A DNA stretch of 64,000 bases from Companilactobacillus crustorum JCM 15951 (GTDB lineage: Bacteria > Bacillota > Bacilli > Lactobacillales > Lactobacillaceae): positions 1 through 64,000 of the forward strand of contig NZ_AZDB01000004.1 of assembly GCF_001434585.1 (NCBI RefSeq). The letters run 5' to 3'. Positions 55,075 to 64,000 of this stretch are shown one piece after another. How positions within the stretch are numbered: position 1 is the stretch's first letter; each line of letters begins with the position of its first letter. Made by a program: the position numbers and the translations under genes. Below the pieces are notes generated by a model. The model was not told where the DNA came from, did no database searches, and saw nothing but the letters and a program-made list of their open reading frames with translations.

Positions 55075-57987
55075 ATGGTCAAAAAAAGAATTTATACTAT
55101 TGCAAAAGAAAATAGTGTTGAGAATCAAGTAGTACTCGATGCCGCCGCAAAATTAGGTATTGATGTTAAGAACCATATGTCATCAGTAGATGAAACAACA
55201 GAGAAAAAAATTGTGGGTAGCTTAAACGGTGGCAAGCCTGCTGCAAAACCAGCAACTAAGCCAGCTCCACAACATAAGTCTGTATCAGCTAACTCTGGTG
55301 AAAAGCACGAAGGTAGTAATCATAATTCAGGCGATCATAAAACTAAGATTAAGATTACTGCTGTAAGAAGAGATGCTAATAAGGGTAAGGGTCATTTTGA
55401 CCATCGCAACAACAATCACACATCCAACAGTAATCGTCCAAACAGCAATAATAACTACCATCGTCCAAATACTAATGGCAATACAGCCAATACCAATGGT
55501 AATTCTGCTAATACTACAAATGCTAATAGAAATAATAGTAATAACAGACCAAGCAACAATAGAAACGATAACCGTAATTCACAATCTCGTGATAACAACA
55601 ATCGTACTAATAACAACCGTACGAATAATCGTAATCCACAAAATCGTGATAACCGTAATCGTAACAACAATAATCGACGTGATCATTCTACAGTACAAGG
55701 TCAAGCACCACGTCCAAGACAAAGTGCTGGTAACAAGTATCTAGATCAATTTAAGACAAATATTCAAGATGCTAGCCATATTCCTAGTCATCCAACTAGA
55801 AATAATAACAGTCGTCCTAATAATCACAATAATAGTGATAGTACTCGTAGAAATAATAATCACCGTCCTAACGGTAATGGTAGCAACACTAGTGAAAACC
55901 AAAACCGCTTTAATAGAAACAATAACAACAACCATAATTCTAATAACCGCAATAGCAATACTAATAACAACCGTAACAATAACCAAAATAGACCTAATAA
56001 TACAGCTGCTAAGGCTAAGGAAACTCCAAAGTCAACTGTAGCTAATACAAATATTCCAAAGCCAGAATACAAGAAGTCAAAACCAACGAATAATAATCGT
56101 GACTTTGGTCATAGAACTAATCTTGCTAATCCATTTGGTAGTCGTAAGAAGAAGAAGGAACGTAAACGTCAACAACGTCAACGTACCGAACCTAGAAAGC
56201 CAATGCCACAAAGAAAAGATCGTCCATTGCCAGAAACACTGGTTTATACAGTGGGTATGAATGCTCAAGATGTTGGTAAGTTGATTCATAGAGAACCAGC
56301 TGAAATTGTTAAGAAGTTGTTTATGCTTGGTATTATGATCAACCAAAACAAGTCATTGGATAAAGATACTATTGAATTGTTAGCCGAAGATTATGGTATT
56401 AAGGCGGAAGAAAAGGTTCAAGAAGATGTTGCCGATATTGACAAGTACTTTGATGCCGAAGTTAATACAACTGAAAATCTTGTTACACGTCCACCAGTTG
56501 TAACTATCATGGGACACGTTGATCATGGTAAGACAACCTTGCTTGACCACTTGAGACATACTCATGTTACTGCCGGTGAAGCTGGTGGTATTACACAACA
56601 TATTGGTGCTTATCAAGTACGTCTAAAGGATCGTTTAATTACATTCTTGGATACTCCAGGACATGCTGCCTTTACAAATATGCGTGCTCGTGGTGCTGAT
56701 ATTACTGATATCGTTATACTAGTTGTTGCAGCTGATGATGGTGTTATGCCACAAACTATTGAAGCTATTAACCATGCTAAGGCCGCAAATGACCCTATCA
56801 TTGTAGCTATCAATAAGATCGATAAGCCGGGTGCTAATCCACAACACGTAACAGAAGAATTGATGAAGTATGATCTTGTTCCTGAAAGTTATGGTGGGGA
56901 CACTATCTTTGTTAATATTTCTGCTAAAGTCGGTACAAACATCGATGAATTGTTGGAAATGATTTTACTAGAAGCTGATGTTTTGGAATTGAAAGCAAAT
57001 CCTAAGCAAAAAGCTATTGGTACTGTTATTGAAGCTAAGTTGGATAAGGGCCGTGGACCTGTTGCATCACTATTGGTACAACAAGGTACATTGCACGTTG
57101 GTGATCCAATTGTTGTTGGTAACACCTTCGGTCGTGTCAGAACAATGACAAATTATACTGGTAAAGAAATTGAAAATGCTCTACCTTCAGAACCAGTCGA
57201 AGTTACAGGTCTAAACGATGTTCCTGAATCTGCTGATAAATTCGTTGTCTTCAATGATGAAAAGACAGCCCGTGCAGCCGGTGAGGAGCGTGCTAGTCGT
57301 GCCCTTCAAAAGGAACGTCAAAATACTAACCCTGTAACGCTTGATAACTTATTCGAAACAATGAAAGAAGGAGAACTTAAACAAGTCGACGTTATTATTA
57401 AGGCCGATGTTCAAGGTTCTGCTGAAGCCATTGCCGGAAGTTTGAAGAAGATCGATGTTGAAGGCGTACGTGTAAATATTATTCATCAAGCCGTTGGTGC
57501 TATTACTGAAAGTGATGTTAACCTTGCTGCAGCAAGTAATGCTATCATTATTGGATTTAATGTACGTCCAACAGCTCAAGCTAAGATTCAAGCTAAAGAT
57601 GAAAATGTTGATATTCGTCTACATAGAGTTATTTACAAGGCTATTGATGAAGTAGAATCAGCTATGAAGGGTATGCTCGAACCAGTATATCAAGAAAAAG
57701 TTATTGGTAACTTAACTGTCCGTGAAACATACAATGTTTCTAAGATTGGTACAATTGCCGGATGCTACGTCAACAGTGGTAAGATTCAACGTGATAGTGG
57801 CGTAAGACTTATTAGAGATGGTATTGTTATCACCGAAGGTAAGCTTGCTTCGCTTAAACGATTCAAAGACGATGTTAAGGAAGTTGGTTCAGGATTCGAA
57901 TGTGGTATCACAATCGAAAACTACAACGATATTAAGATTGGCGATGAAGTCGAAGCTTACATTATGGAAGAAGTTCCAGTTAAATAA
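55075..57987 (+). CDS. infB: Translation initiation factor IF-2 with a long Asn/Arg-rich N-terminal region
   Basis: IF-2 brings initiator tRNA to the 30S subunit and promotes subunit joining. The 970-residue protein has a first IF2_N domain ([28 protein letters not shown]). About 280 residues (75-355) of extreme Asn, Arg and Ser low complexity follow, then a basic [13 protein letters not shown] stretch and a second IF2_N region. The GTPase core has GHVDHGKTT (near 481), DTPGHAAF and NKIDKPGA, followed by domains II-IV. The Asn-rich linker is compositionally disordered and unlike the Ala/Glu/Lys-rich linkers common elsewhere. AGGAGAGTGATAGG precedes the ATG. Confidence 0.97.
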   Translation: MVKKRIYTIAKENSVENQVVLDAAAKLGIDVKNHMSSVDETTEKKIVGSLNGGKPAAKPATKPAPQHKSVSANSGEKHEGSNHNSGDHKTKIKITAVRRDANKGKGHFDHRNNNHTSNSNRPNSNNNYHRPNTNGNTANTNGNSANTTNANRNNSNNRPSNNRNDNRNSQSRDNNNRTNNNRTNNRNPQNRDNRNRNNNNRRDHSTVQGQAPRPRQSAGNKYLDQFKTNIQDASHIPSHPTRNNNSRPNNHNNSDSTRRNNNHRPNGNGSNTSENQNRFNRNNNNNHNSNNRNSNTNNNRNNNQNRPNNTAAKAKETPKSTVANTNIPKPEYKKSKPTNNNRDFGHRTNLANPFGSRKKKKERKRQQRQRTEPRKPMPQRKDRPLPETLVYTVGMNAQDVGKLIHREPAEIVKKLFMLGIMINQNKSLDKDTIELLAEDYGIKAEEKVQEDVADIDKYFDAEVNTTENLVTRPPVVTIMGHVDHGKTTLLDHLRHTHVTAGEAGGITQHIGAYQVRLKDRLITFLDTPGHAAFTNMRARGADITDIVILVVAADDGVMPQTIEAINHAKAANDPIIVAINKIDKPGANPQHVTEELMKYDLVPESYGGDTIFVNISAKVGTNIDELLEMILLEADVLELKANPKQKAIGTVIEAKLDKGRGPVASLLVQQGTLHVGDPIVVGNTFGRVRTMTNYTGKEIENALPSEPVEVTGLNDVPESADKFVVFNDEKTARAAGEERASRALQKERQNTNPVTLDNLFETMKEGELKQVDVIIKADVQGSAEAIAGSLKKIDVEGVRVNIIHQAVGAITESDVNLAAASNAIIIGFNVRPTAQAKIQAKDENVDIRLHRVIYKAIDEVESAMKGMLEPVYQEKVIGNLTVRETYNVSKIGTIAGCYVNSGKIQRDSGVRLIRDGIVITEGKLASLKRFKDDVKEVGSGFECGITIENYNDIKIGDEVEAYIMEEVPVK

Positions 57988-57992
57988 AGCAA

Positions 57993-58041
57993 AAAATAAA
58001 GTCATGGTGTTTGAAAAAAACATATGGCTTTATTTTTTTTT
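57993..58041 (+). terminator. Terminator after infB
   Basis: AAATAAAGTCAT and ATGGCTTTATTT arms surround a loop and are followed by a long T-run. Confidence 0.85.
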
Positions 58042-58111
58042 ATCGCATTTTATTATTTCAATAATTACCTAGATAAAACCGGCTTTTGAATAAATAGATT
58101 TAAAGACAGAT

Positions 58112-58121
58112 GTGATATAAT
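58112..58121 (+). promoter_or_regulatory. Extended -10 promoter for rbfA
   Basis: TGATATAAT includes a consensus TATAAT (58116-58121) with a TG one base upstream. No strong -35 is seen. It lies after the infB terminator and about 80 bp before rbfA. Confidence 0.55.
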
Positions 58122-58202
58122 CAAACAGTGATGAATAAAAAGATAGCAAGTAAAACTAGAAATAGTTTTTAAAAATAATGGGATTAACAATGGAGGTACA
58201 AC

Positions 58203-58562
58203 ATGGTAAAACATCGTATTGGTCGTGTTGAACAAGAAATTCAAAAAGAAGTTAATGAAATTCTTTTAAAACGTGTTCGTGACCCTAGAGTACAAGGTGT
58301 CACTGTAACAGGTGTTGAAATGACAGGCGATTTACAACAAGCAACGATTTACTACAGCATTTTATCTGAAAAAGCTAGTGATGCTGAGAAGACACAAGAT
58401 GGTTTAGATAAGGCAACTGGCCTTATTCGCCGAGAATTAGGACAAAAATTAACTTTATATAAAGTGCCTGAATTGGAATTTAAGCAAGATCAATCAGTTC
58501 GCTATGGCGAAAAGATTGATAAATTGATTGCTAAGCTACATCAAGATGAAGCCAATCGTTAA
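58203..58562 (+). CDS. rbfA: Ribosome-binding factor A
   Basis: RbfA binds the 30S subunit near the 5' end of 16S rRNA and aids late maturation and cold adaptation. The 119-residue protein has the KH-like RbfA fold: [50 protein letters not shown], then [21 protein letters not shown]. The ATG at 58203 follows TGGAGG. Separate promoter and flanking terminators suggest expression partly independent of infB. Confidence 0.96.
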   Translation: MVKHRIGRVEQEIQKEVNEILLKRVRDPRVQGVTVTGVEMTGDLQQATIYYSILSEKASDAEKTQDGLDKATGLIRRELGQKLTLYKVPELEFKQDQSVRYGEKIDKLIAKLHQDEANR

Positions 58563-58577
58563 TAAGTCGAAAAATTT

Positions 58578-58625
58578 AAAGAGCCATGAAATCCATCATC
58601 AAAGGGATTTTATGGTTCTTTTTTA
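58578..58625 (+). terminator. Terminator after rbfA
   Basis: AGAGCCATGAAATCC pairs with GGGATTTTATGGTTCT and is followed by TTTTTT. Confidence 0.82.
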
Positions 58626-58723
58626 GGATTGAAGTAATTCAATATTTTACCGAAGTATATCTTTATCTTGTTTAAGAAGACTAGTAAAATTATTGATGAT
58701 ATTATGATGAGACGGAGATTATT

Positions 58724-59632
58724 ATGGACGGAGTAATTCCATTAAATAAAGAAATTGGACAAACTAGTTCAGATTATGTTTATAAATTAAGAAAAGTGTT
58801 ACATACTAGAAAAATTGGCCACACAGGGACATTAGACCCATTGGTAGACGGAGTTTTACCCATCTGTGTGGGACAAGCTACTAAGTTAGTAAACACTCTT
58901 ACAGGCTCTCCTAAAGAGTATGAGGGTGAGATCACATTAGGCAGATCTACAACGACCGAAGATTGCGAGGGGGATACTGTTGAAGAAAAGAAGCTAAGTC
59001 AACCGATTGCTGTTGAAGATTTGAATCAAGTCTTTCAACAAATGACAGGTGATATTACTCAAATTCCCCCTATGTTTTCGGCAGTTAGGGTCAATGGTAA
59101 AAAGCTATATGAATATGCTCGTGCTGGGATTGAGGTAGAACGTCCTGAACGAACTATTCATATTTATGATTTTCATATCTTAGGTGAGCCAGTGTTTGAT
59201 GAAGCAACTGGCTATCAGACAATTCGCTTTCATGTCAAATGTTCAAAGGGAACTTATGTTAGAACGTTGGCAGTGGAATTTGGCAGAATGTTAGATCTAC
59301 CAGCTTTTATGTCGCAATTAACTCGTGTGAAAAGTGCAGGCTTTGCTATCGGAGAAACCTTTACGATTGGTCAAATTGAAACGATGTTAGATCAAAATGA
59401 TTTGAGTTTTTTGAAATCAATCGATGATGTGTTGAAAGATGTTCCAGCTCATGAATTGACTGACGAAGAATGGGAAGTACGAGTTTTTCACGGTGGTTTC
59501 TTAGATTTACCTATAGCCGATAAAACTAAACTGCTACGAGTAATGCGTTCAGGGACCACGAAGGCACTTTACAAGTATGATAAGGTAAGAGATATGTGGA
59601 TTCCTGATTTAATGTTATTGAATAATAAGTAG
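58724..59632 (+). CDS. truB: tRNA pseudouridine(55) synthase TruB
   Basis: TruB makes the T-loop pseudouridine in tRNAs. The 302-residue protein shows LNKEIGQTSSDYVYKLRK, the catalytic GHTGTLDPLVDGVLPI with Asp38, PPMFSAVRVNGKKLYEYARAG and SKGTYVRTLAVEFG. A C-terminal PUA-like extension follows. Its ribosome site (ACGGAG) is moderate. ribF follows after 12 bp, the standard truB-ribF pair. Confidence 0.97.
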   Translation: MDGVIPLNKEIGQTSSDYVYKLRKVLHTRKIGHTGTLDPLVDGVLPICVGQATKLVNTLTGSPKEYEGEITLGRSTTTEDCEGDTVEEKKLSQPIAVEDLNQVFQQMTGDITQIPPMFSAVRVNGKKLYEYARAGIEVERPERTIHIYDFHILGEPVFDEATGYQTIRFHVKCSKGTYVRTLAVEFGRMLDLPAFMSQLTRVKSAGFAIGETFTIGQIETMLDQNDLSFLKSIDDVLKDVPAHELTDEEWEVRVFHGGFLDLPIADKTKLLRVMRSGTTKALYKYDKVRDMWIPDLMLLNNK

Positions 59633-59644
59633 AAGAGAGTAAAA

Positions 59645-60574
59645 ATGCAGATTATAAATGTAAAGCATCCGCTACTCAATGAACAACGACCACAGACTGA
59701 TACAGTTTTAATCATGGGTTTCTTTGACGGCGTTCATTTGGGGCATCAAAAAGTAATTAAGACGGGCGTGAATTTGGCCAAAAAGCATAATTTAAAGTCA
59801 GTCTTGCTAACTTTTGATCGTTCGCCACGGACGGTTTATCAACATGAGGAAGATTTTAAATATTTATCAACCAATGAACGTAAGGCTGAATTATTAGAGG
59901 CTTTAGGAATTGATTATCTTTATTTTGTAGAATTCAGTGATTCATTCGCTAAACTTAAACCACAAGAATTTGTCGACCAGTACATGATTAATTTGCAAGC
60001 CAAATATGTCGTGGCTGGTTTTGACTATACTTATGGGAAAAAAGATATCGCTAATATGGCAACTTTACCCAATTATTCTCGGGAACAATTTACAACAGTG
60101 ATGGTTCCTGAACAAATTATTGACGATCAAAAAATCGGTTCATCAGCGATTAAAGATTTTATTACTCACGGAAAGATTGAAGAGGCCAATAAATTTTTAG
60201 GCTATATTTATCAAAATCAAGGCGTAGTTATTCATGGATTGCAACGTGGACGTACTTTGGGATATCCGACGGCAAATCTATCAGTTGATGGCAATCAATT
60301 AATTCCTTCAATTGGCGTCTATGCAACTAGAATTAAGGTTGGAAATAAGTGGTACAAAGCAATGACATCAGTTGGTTACAATGTCACCTTCAAAGAGAAT
60401 ACTGGTGTAACAATTGAAACCAATATCTTTGACTTTGATCAGGATATTTATGGTCAAAAGGTGCAATTAGAATGGGTAAAATATTTGCGTGGCGAAGTTA
60501 AATTTGATGATGCAGATGGGTTAGTCAAACAGTTAAAGCTAGATAAGGAAAACTCCTTATTAGCTTTGAAATAA
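59645..60574 (+). CDS. ribF: Bifunctional riboflavin kinase/FAD synthetase RibF
   Basis: RibF converts riboflavin to FMN and FAD. The N-terminal nucleotidyltransferase domain has MGFFDGVHLGHQKVI (about 25-39, replacing HIGH) and VAGFDYTYGKK. SSAIKDFITHGKIEEANKFLG is the ISSTxIR-like motif, in variant form. The C-terminal riboflavin kinase domain begins GVVIHGLQRGRTLGYPTANL (PTAN motif). It is 309 residues, typical. A terminator separates it from the heat-shock operon. Confidence 0.95.
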   Translation: MQIINVKHPLLNEQRPQTDTVLIMGFFDGVHLGHQKVIKTGVNLAKKHNLKSVLLTFDRSPRTVYQHEEDFKYLSTNERKAELLEALGIDYLYFVEFSDSFAKLKPQEFVDQYMINLQAKYVVAGFDYTYGKKDIANMATLPNYSREQFTTVMVPEQIIDDQKIGSSAIKDFITHGKIEEANKFLGYIYQNQGVVIHGLQRGRTLGYPTANLSVDGNQLIPSIGVYATRIKVGNKWYKAMTSVGYNVTFKENTGVTIETNIFDFDQDIYGQKVQLEWVKYLRGEVKFDDADGLVKQLKLDKENSLLALK

Positions 60575-60576
60575 TT

Positions 60577-60630
60577 AAATACGTACTGAATTATGTTTGT
60601 TTTAGGACATATTCAAGTGCGTATTTTTTA
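60577..60630 (+). terminator. Terminator after ribF
   Basis: AAATACG and CGTATTT bound a longer imperfect stem (CTGAATTATGT with ACATATTCA) followed by TTT. Confidence 0.75.
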
Positions 60631-60686
60631 TAAGTAAAAGATATTTGAAAATTATAGAAATAATTTCAAAAAATGAGCGTGCATAC

Positions 60687-60715
60687 TTGACACTAATAGG
60701 ATAGATTGTTATATT
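60687..60715 (+). promoter_or_regulatory. hrcA-grpE-dnaK promoter
   Basis: A consensus TTGACA (60687-60692) is 17 bp from TATATT (60710-60715). The start is expected near 60722, at the edge of the CIRCE element. Confidence 0.82.
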
Positions 60716-60723
60716 TTACATTG

Positions 60724-60750
60724 TTAGCACTCAGGTATGAATAGTGCTAA
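60724..60750 (+). promoter_or_regulatory. CIRCE operator (HrcA binding site)
   Basis: TTAGCACTC, nine bases, then TAGTGCTAA. The consensus is TTAGCACTC-N9-GAGTGCTAA; one base of the second half-site differs (T for G). HrcA should repress transcription here until heat shock titrates GroEL. Confidence 0.93.
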
Positions 60751-60766
60751 AAAGGAGGACGGTATA

Positions 60767-61813
60767 ATGCTATCACAACGTCAAGATGCAATCTTGAGAG
60801 AAGTCGTGCGCATATTTACAGATACCGGCCAGCCGGTTGGTTCGAAGACATTGATGAATGAACTACCTTTTCATGTAAGTTCTGCGACAATCAGAAATGA
60901 AATGGCAATGCTTGAAGAAGTTGGTTACCTTGAAAAAACTCATCTTTCTTCGGGTAGAATTCCTTCAGCAATGGGATATCGTTATTATCTTGATCATCTG
61001 GTACAACCAACTAGTGTGCCACAAGATATTGCACAAAGAATTGATGATGATTTCGGTAAAACTTATCATCAGATTGATGATATTATCGAACAGTCAGCCA
61101 AAATTTTATCTCATTTAACAAGTTACACAGCAATCACTTTGGGTCCTGAGAGCAATTCAATTTTATTGACTGGATTTAGAATTGTCCCTCTGAACTCGCA
61201 TCAACTTATGGCAATTATTGTCACTAGTGATAATAATGTCGAGAATAATATTTATACAGTCGACGATGATTTTGATACTTCTATGATTGAAAAAATTGTA
61301 AATATTGTAAATGATAAATTAGTCGGACAACCTTTACCAAGGGTTATTAAGATGTTGCATAGCGATGTGCCAGCAATTCTTTCCGAATATATGTATTCAA
61401 CCGATGGTTTGTTAGATATGATGGATCAGCTATTTAAAAAAGCTAGTTCCGAGAAGTATTACGTCGACGGTCAATTGAATCTTTTGAATTATGCTAATAA
61501 TAATGATTTATCACAAGTACAATCATTATTTTCAATAATCAACCAGAGTACTGATTTGAGAAAATTAATTGATCCAAGCATTACCGATGATGACATCAAA
61601 GTTCGATTGGGTAGTGAACTTGGAACGGATGCATTAAAGAATTACAGTATTATTACTGCTAATTATGACATAGGACATCATGGTAAGGGCGTTATTGCCT
61701 TACTTGGTCCAACGACAATGCATTATTCACAATTGATTGGTTTGTTAGGTGAGTTCAGAGTTGAATTGGCAAAAAGACTGATTGATTATTATTCAAGGTA
61801 TGATGATTCTTGA
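60767..61813 (+). CDS. hrcA: Heat-inducible transcription repressor HrcA
   Basis: HrcA represses the groE and dnaK operons through CIRCE. The 348-residue protein has an N-terminal winged HTH (LSQRQDAILREVVRIFTDTGQPVGSKTLMNELPFHVSSATIRNEMAMLEEVGYLEKTHLSSGRIPS), a central GAF-like domain and C-terminal GLLGEFRVELAKRLIDYYS-type motifs. The ATG at 60767 after AAAGGAGGAC is used; an ATG at 60737 lies inside CIRCE and has no ribosome site. Confidence 0.96.
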   Translation: MLSQRQDAILREVVRIFTDTGQPVGSKTLMNELPFHVSSATIRNEMAMLEEVGYLEKTHLSSGRIPSAMGYRYYLDHLVQPTSVPQDIAQRIDDDFGKTYHQIDDIIEQSAKILSHLTSYTAITLGPESNSILLTGFRIVPLNSHQLMAIIVTSDNNVENNIYTVDDDFDTSMIEKIVNIVNDKLVGQPLPRVIKMLHSDVPAILSEYMYSTDGLLDMMDQLFKKASSEKYYVDGQLNLLNYANNNDLSQVQSLFSIINQSTDLRKLIDPSITDDDIKVRLGSELGTDALKNYSIITANYDIGHHGKGVIALLGPTTMHYSQLIGLLGEFRVELAKRLIDYYSRYDDS

Positions 61814-61829
61814 AATTTAGGAGGAAGTA

Positions 61830-62396
61830 ATGGCAGATAAAGAAAAAGATCAAGATTTGAAGACTGCTAAAGAGGCAGCTCAAAAGACTGATAAGAATGC
61901 TGATGAAAAATCAGCTAAAAAGGATGCTAAGATTGATCCCAAAGATCAAGAAATCAAGGATCTGAAAGCTAAGAACGAAGAAATTTCTGACAATCTTTTG
62001 AGAACACAAGCTGAGCTTCAAAATATGAATAAACGTCATAGTAAAGAAGTAGCCGGTATTCTTAAATACGATGGTCAAAAATTAGCAACTGAGATTCTAC
62101 CCGTAATAGATAATCTTGAACGTGCCTTGAGTGTTGAAGCTGACGATGATGCTAGCAAACAACTGAAAAAGGGTATTGAGATGGTTCAACAGCACATGGT
62201 AAAGGCGTTAGAAAATAATCATGTAACTGCAATTGATAATGTTGGTGAAAAGTTTGATCCAACTTTTAGTCAAGCCGTTCAAACTGTACCTGCTGATGAT
62301 AAGCATGAAAAAGATACAGTAGTTCAAGTATTGCAAAAGGGTTATAAGTTAGAAGATCGTGTTCTTCGTCCAGCAATGGTTGTTGTTGCTCAATAA
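61830..62396 (+). CDS. grpE: Nucleotide exchange factor GrpE
   Basis: GrpE releases ADP from DnaK. The 188-residue protein has a charged, Ala/Lys/Asp-rich N-terminus (about 1-45). A long coiled-coil helix (DLKAKNEEISDNLLRTQAELQNMNKRHSKE) and the C-terminal beta domain with FDPTFSQAVQTVPADD and VLQKGYKLEDRVLRPAMVVVAQ follow. GGAGGAAG precedes the ATG. It lies between hrcA and dnaK as in the classical class I heat-shock operon. Confidence 0.97.
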   Translation: MADKEKDQDLKTAKEAAQKTDKNADEKSAKKDAKIDPKDQEIKDLKAKNEEISDNLLRTQAELQNMNKRHSKEVAGILKYDGQKLATEILPVIDNLERALSVEADDDASKQLKKGIEMVQQHMVKALENNHVTAIDNVGEKFDPTFSQAVQTVPADDKHEKDTVVQVLQKGYKLEDRVLRPAMVVVAQ

Positions 62397-62441
62397 AAAA
62401 GTAAATAATAAATTAAAAATTAAAAAAAGAGGTTTAGGTTT

Positions 62442-64000
62442 ATGTCTAAAGTTATTGGTATTGATTTAGGTACTACAAACTCTGCTGTAGCCGTTCTTGA
62501 AGGTGGCTCTCCAAAGATTATTACTAATCCAGAAGGTGCAAGAACAACTCCTTCAGTTGTTGCTTTCAAAGATGGTGAAATTCAAGTTGGTGAAGTTGCT
62601 AAGAGACAAGCAATTACAAACCCTGATACAGTTTCATCAATTAAGCGTCACATGGGTGAAGCAGGTTACAAGGTTAATGTAGCCGGCAAATCATATACAC
62701 CACAAGAAATTTCAGCTTTCATTTTGCAACATATTAAGAAGTTTTCTGAAGATTACTTAGGTGAAGAAGTTACAGATGCCGTTGTTACAGTTCCTGCATA
62801 CTTCAATGATTCACAAAGACAAGCTACTAAAGATGCTGGTAAGATTGCTGGTTTAAACGTTCAACGTATCGTTAACGAACCAACAGCTTCAGCACTTGCT
62901 TATGGTCTTGATAATGATAAGGGTGATGAAAAGATCCTTGTTTATGACCTTGGTGGTGGTACATTTGATGTTTCTGTTCTTCAATTAGGTGACGGTGTCT
63001 TCGAAGTACTTTCAACAAATGGTGATACACATCTTGGTGGTGATGATTTTGATCAAAAGATCATCGACTGGTTAGTAGAACAATTTAAGGCTAAGAATGG
63101 CGTTGATTTGTCACAAGACAAGATGGCCCTTCAAAGATTAAAGGATGCTGCTGAAAAAGCTAAGAAAGACTTATCAGGTGTTGCTCAAACATCAATTAGT
63201 CTTCCATTTATTTCATCTGGTGCTAATGGTCCTCTTCACTTGGAAGAAACATTGACACGTGCTAAATTTGATGAATTGACAGCCGATCTTGTTGAAAGAA
63301 CAAAGATCCCAGTTGACAACGCTTTGAAAGATGCTAATTTAACAAATTCTGATATTGACAAAGTTATCTTAAATGGTGGTTCAACACGTATTCCTGCTGT
63401 TCAAGATGCTGTTGCTAAGTGGACTGGCAAAGCCCCAGATCACTCAATTAACCCTGATGAAGCCGTAGCTCTTGGTGCTGCTATTCAAGGTGGTGTTATC
63501 TCTGGTGATGTTAAGGACGTTGTTTTGCTTGATGTTACACCATTGTCATTAGGTATTGAAACAATGGGTGGAGTATTTACTAAGTTGATTGATAGAAATA
63601 CAACTATTCCAACAAGTAAATCACAAGTATTTTCAACTGCTGCTGATAACCAAAGTGCTGTTGATATCCATGTTCTTCAAGGCGAACGTTCAATGGCTGC
63701 TGATAATAAGACTTTGGGTCGTTTCCAATTGACAGATATTCCTGCTGCACCTCGTGGAGTACCTCAAATCCAAGTTACATTTGATATTGATAAGAACGGT
63801 ATCGTAAATGTTTCTGCTAAAGATATGGGTACTAACAAGGAACAAAAGATCACTATCAAGAGTTCATCCGGTTTAAGTGATGAAGAAATTGATAAGATGA
63901 TGAAGGAAGCTAAGGAACACGAAGAGGAAGATAACAAACGTAAGGAAGAGGTTGATGTTAAGAATGATGTTGAACAAACATTGTTTGCAACAGATAAGAC
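62442..64000 (+). CDS. dnaK: Chaperone DnaK (truncated by the window edge)
   Basis: The frame from ATG 62442 stays open to the last base, giving about 519 codons of an expected 610-620. The N-terminal ATPase domain has [48 protein letters not shown] and [12 protein letters not shown]. The linker [18 protein letters not shown] and the beta-sandwich substrate domain follow, ending within the helical lid. Regulated by HrcA at the upstream CIRCE. GGTTTAGG before the ATG is a modest ribosome site. Confidence 0.98.
   Translation, partial: MSKVIGIDLGTTNSAVAVLEGGSPKIITNPEGARTTPSVVAFKDGEIQVGEVAKRQAITNPDTVSSIKRHMGEAGYKVNVAGKSYTPQEISAFILQHIKKFSEDYLGEEVTDAVVTVPAYFNDSQRQATKDAGKIAGLNVQRIVNEPTASALAYGLDNDKGDEKILVYDLGGGTFDVSVLQLGDGVFEVLSTNGDTHLGGDDFDQKIIDWLVEQFKAKNGVDLSQDKMALQRLKDAAEKAKKDLSGVAQTSISLPFISSGANGPLHLEETLTRAKFDELTADLVERTKIPVDNALKDANLTNSDIDKVILNGGSTRIPAVQDAVAKWTGKAPDHSINPDEAVALGAAIQGGVISGDVKDVVLLDVTPLSLGIETMGGVFTKLIDRNTTIPTSKSQVFSTAADNQSAVDIHVLQGERSMAADNKTLGRFQLTDIPAAPRGVPQIQVTFDIDKNGIVNVSAKDMGTNKEQKITIKSSSGLSDEEIDKMMKEAKEHEEEDNKRKEEVDVKNDVEQTLFATDK

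Noticed and set aside
55400-56000. Repetitive DNA resembling a tandem repeat or CRISPR
   Set aside because: There is no fixed repeat length or spacer pattern; the repetitiveness comes from low-complexity Asn/Arg coding.
55370-56350. Several alternative-frame ORFs on both strands in infB rich in Ile, Thr, Leu or Val
   Set aside because: They are frame shadows of the AAY/CGT codon repeats of the Asn/Arg-rich region and have no ribosome sites.
62497-62682. Short plus-strand ORF in the dnaK 5' region
   Set aside because: It is a shadow frame of dnaK, whose own frame runs open to the window end.

Overview
This window is an AT-rich chromosomal segment from a low-GC Gram-positive bacterium. The gene order (smc-ftsY-ylxM-ffh-rpsP-rimM-trmD-rplS; rpsB-tsf-pyrH-frr-uppS-cdsA-rseP-proS-polC; rimP-nusA-ylxR-ylxQ-infB-rbfA-truB-ribF-hrcA-grpE-dnaK), a PolC-type replicase, a T-box leader, CIRCE control and frequent TTG/GTG starts all point to Lactobacillaceae. 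A Companilactobacillus-like species is my best inference from protein style; no database was consulted. Most of the window is conserved core genome. No prophage, insertion-sequence transposase, CRISPR array, rRNA or tRNA gene was seen.

Layout. 1-6900 is a small accessory/metabolic block: an LtrA-type membrane protein, a T-box leader (Met specifier proposed) upstream of an orphan metQ lipoprotein and luxS, an internally deleted SDR gene, a PfpI/DJ-1 protein, a cystathionine gamma-synthase/lyase-type enzyme and a beta-helix protein. The methionine-linked genes share a sulfur and methyl-cycle theme. 6900-13550 holds rpmB, an Asp23/Gls24 gene, fakA, recG, plsX, acpP and rnc. 13565-22467 is chromosome organisation, protein targeting and ribosome/tRNA maturation. 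22498-26600 holds an RpiR regulator divergent from a Gfo/Idh/MocA oxidoreductase with a palindromic operator between them, a phosphatase, and lexA divergent from ynzC with an SOS box.

26700-38051 is a purEKCSQLFMNHD operon behind a promoter with a PurBox about 77 bp upstream of the predicted start. It carries damage: purL is split by a one-base shift exactly at an A_AAA_AAG heptamer, purF lacks about 16 conserved residues and two iron-sulfur ligands, and purD has an altered N-terminal motif. Either purine synthesis is decaying in this strain or purL is expressed by frameshifting.

38116-64000 is lipid synthesis, tRNA modification, translation, envelope precursor synthesis, replication, the nusA-infB operon and the hrcA heat-shock operon; dnaK runs off the end.

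The most unusual non-coding feature is at 41825-42242, between tsf and pyrH. It is two divergent copies, in inverted orientation, of a roughly 160-nt element with conserved blocks and compensatory base changes in several helices: a structured RNA or mobile-repeat family I cannot name. A second RNA observation is that the rplS and rpsB leaders share a primary-sequence and structural motif.
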